The notes beneath the pieces were generated by a model. That model was given only the letters and a program-made list of their open reading frames with translations. It had not been told where the DNA came from and made no database searches. A stretch of 64,000 bases of DNA, from assembly GCF_042676985.1 (NCBI RefSeq), contig NZ_JBHTIK010000001.1, positions 496,001-560,000 on the forward strand, in the 5' to 3' direction. The position numbers were made by a program, and so were the translations under genes. Source of the DNA: Sphingosinicella xenopeptidilytica (GTDB taxonomy: Bacteria; Pseudomonadota; Alphaproteobacteria; Sphingomonadales; Sphingomonadaceae). Shown piece after piece: positions 63,510 through 64,000 of this stretch (its first letter is position 1; each line of letters starts with the position of its first letter).

Positions 63510-64000
63510 GTGACTGCAGAGGAAAAGGTCAAGGCGGAAGCGGTCGGCGCCAACTTCGACAGGACCATGTTCCTGCACGTGCGCGAACGCACCCGGAAGG
63601 TCATCAACGACATTGCGGCGTCTATCCATCCCGGGATGATCGAGGAAGACGCCGTCGCAATGGCGAAGGACCAGCTCCGCGCGGCGGAAATGCTGCGCGG
63701 ATGGCACGGACTTCACGTGCGCTTCGGGACCAACACGCTGAAGAATTTCGGCCAACCCTCCGAGCCGGGTGTGGCGCTTCGGGACAACGACATTTTTTTC
63801 ATCGATATCGGTCCTGTCTGGCAGAAGTGGGAAGGCGACGGCGGCGATACGTTCGTTGTCGGCAACGATCCGGAAATGCTGGGCGCGCAGCGGGACGTGC
63901 GTGACCTTTTCAGCCGGGCCCGTGCGAAGTGGCTCACCGAGGGGCTCTCGGGCATGGCACTTTACGATTTCGCCGCGGCCGAGGCGCAGGCGATGGGTTG
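63510..64000 (+). CDS. M24 family metallopeptidase, N-terminal part (cut by window end)
   Basis: The frame is open to the right edge (163 codons). It starts with GTG (VTAEEKVKAEA) after AGGAAAGGGTGGG. The visible text, EEDAVAMAKDQLRAAEMLRGWH, HVRFGTNTLKNFG and the metal-ligand region IFFIDIGPVWQKWEGDGGDTF with the two Asp residues (D-x11-D type), belongs to the methionine-aminopeptidase/Xaa-Pro aminopeptidase fold. It lacks a signal peptide, so it should be cytosolic. It lies in the same transcription unit as amidohydrolase B. Whether it cleaves peptides or acts as a related lyase needs the missing part. Confidence 0.82.
   Translation, partial: MTAEEKVKAEAVGANFDRTMFLHVRERTRKVINDIAASIHPGMIEEDAVAMAKDQLRAAEMLRGWHGLHVRFGTNTLKNFGQPSEPGVALRDNDIFFIDIGPVWQKWEGDGGDTFVVGNDPEMLGAQRDVRDLFSRARAKWLTEGLSGMALYDFAAAEAQAMG

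Overview
The window is GC-rich DNA from an alphaproteobacterium. It is most likely a member of the Sphingomonadales, judging from the 16S rRNA (GAGAGTTTGATCCTGGCTCAG start, the typical sphingomonad V3/V4 text and a short V3 loop) and from the gene order ctaC-ctaD-ctaB-ctaG-ctaE-DUF983-SURF1 followed shortly by thrC and an M16 peptidase. The genus cannot be fixed from the sequence alone. Function calls come from reading translated sequence by eye; no database search was run.

Region 1 (1-7.3 kb) holds the end of a phosphate-selective porin, a small membrane protein, a CBS-pair protein and a complete rRNA operon: promoter TTGACC-N17-TATACA, 16S, tRNA-Ile(GAT), tRNA-Ala(TGC), 23S, 5S, tRNA-fMet and an intrinsic terminator. 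Region 2 (7.3-14.2 kb) is a mixed metabolic stretch: aldehyde dehydrogenase, MgtC-like protein, a PEP-CTERM protein behind a consensus sigma-54 promoter, an NPD-type flavoprotein, a SulP transporter, an orphan [2Fe-2S] subunit and a dienoyl-CoA isomerase. Region 3 (14.2-20.4 kb) is the aa3-type cytochrome c oxidase operon with its assembly factors. Region 4 (20.4-32.7 kb) is core housekeeping: FAH-family hydrolase, YetF-like protein, thrC, M16 protease, an rRNA methyltransferase-like protein, M23 peptidase, SUV3-like helicase, S4 protein, 7Fe ferredoxin, CarD and tRNA-Leu(GAG). It includes a small GIY-YIG gene bracketed by inverted palindromic repeats.

Region 5 (32.7-35 kb) starts at the tRNA-Leu 3' end and looks like a decayed integration site: a serine-recombinase C-terminal remnant, two IS3-type transposase scars and a hydantoin/Asp-Glu racemase.

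Region 6 (35-64 kb) is a dense hydrolase/catabolic locus. It has two paralogous NylB/class-C-beta-lactamase-fold serine hydrolases, two paralogous ~1,090-residue TolB-propeller/amidohydrolase proteins, a P1 (DmpA/BapA-type) Ntn peptidase, an HSL-type esterase, an FGE-like protein, an M24 peptidase (cut by the window end), a TonB-dependent receptor, a POT peptide transporter, a LysR regulator, two class III aminotransferases, a semialdehyde dehydrogenase and glutaryl-CoA dehydrogenase. One minus-strand operon (60.0 to 52.1 kb) runs serine hydrolase - POT importer - beta-helix protein - aminotransferase - semialdehyde dehydrogenase - aminotransferase. My reading is an uptake-and-degradation locus for amide-linked amino compounds (unusual peptides, omega-amino-acid amides or polyamine conjugates), with carbon possibly leaving through glutaryl-CoA. 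The component families are recognisable, but the substrate and the system as a whole are inference.
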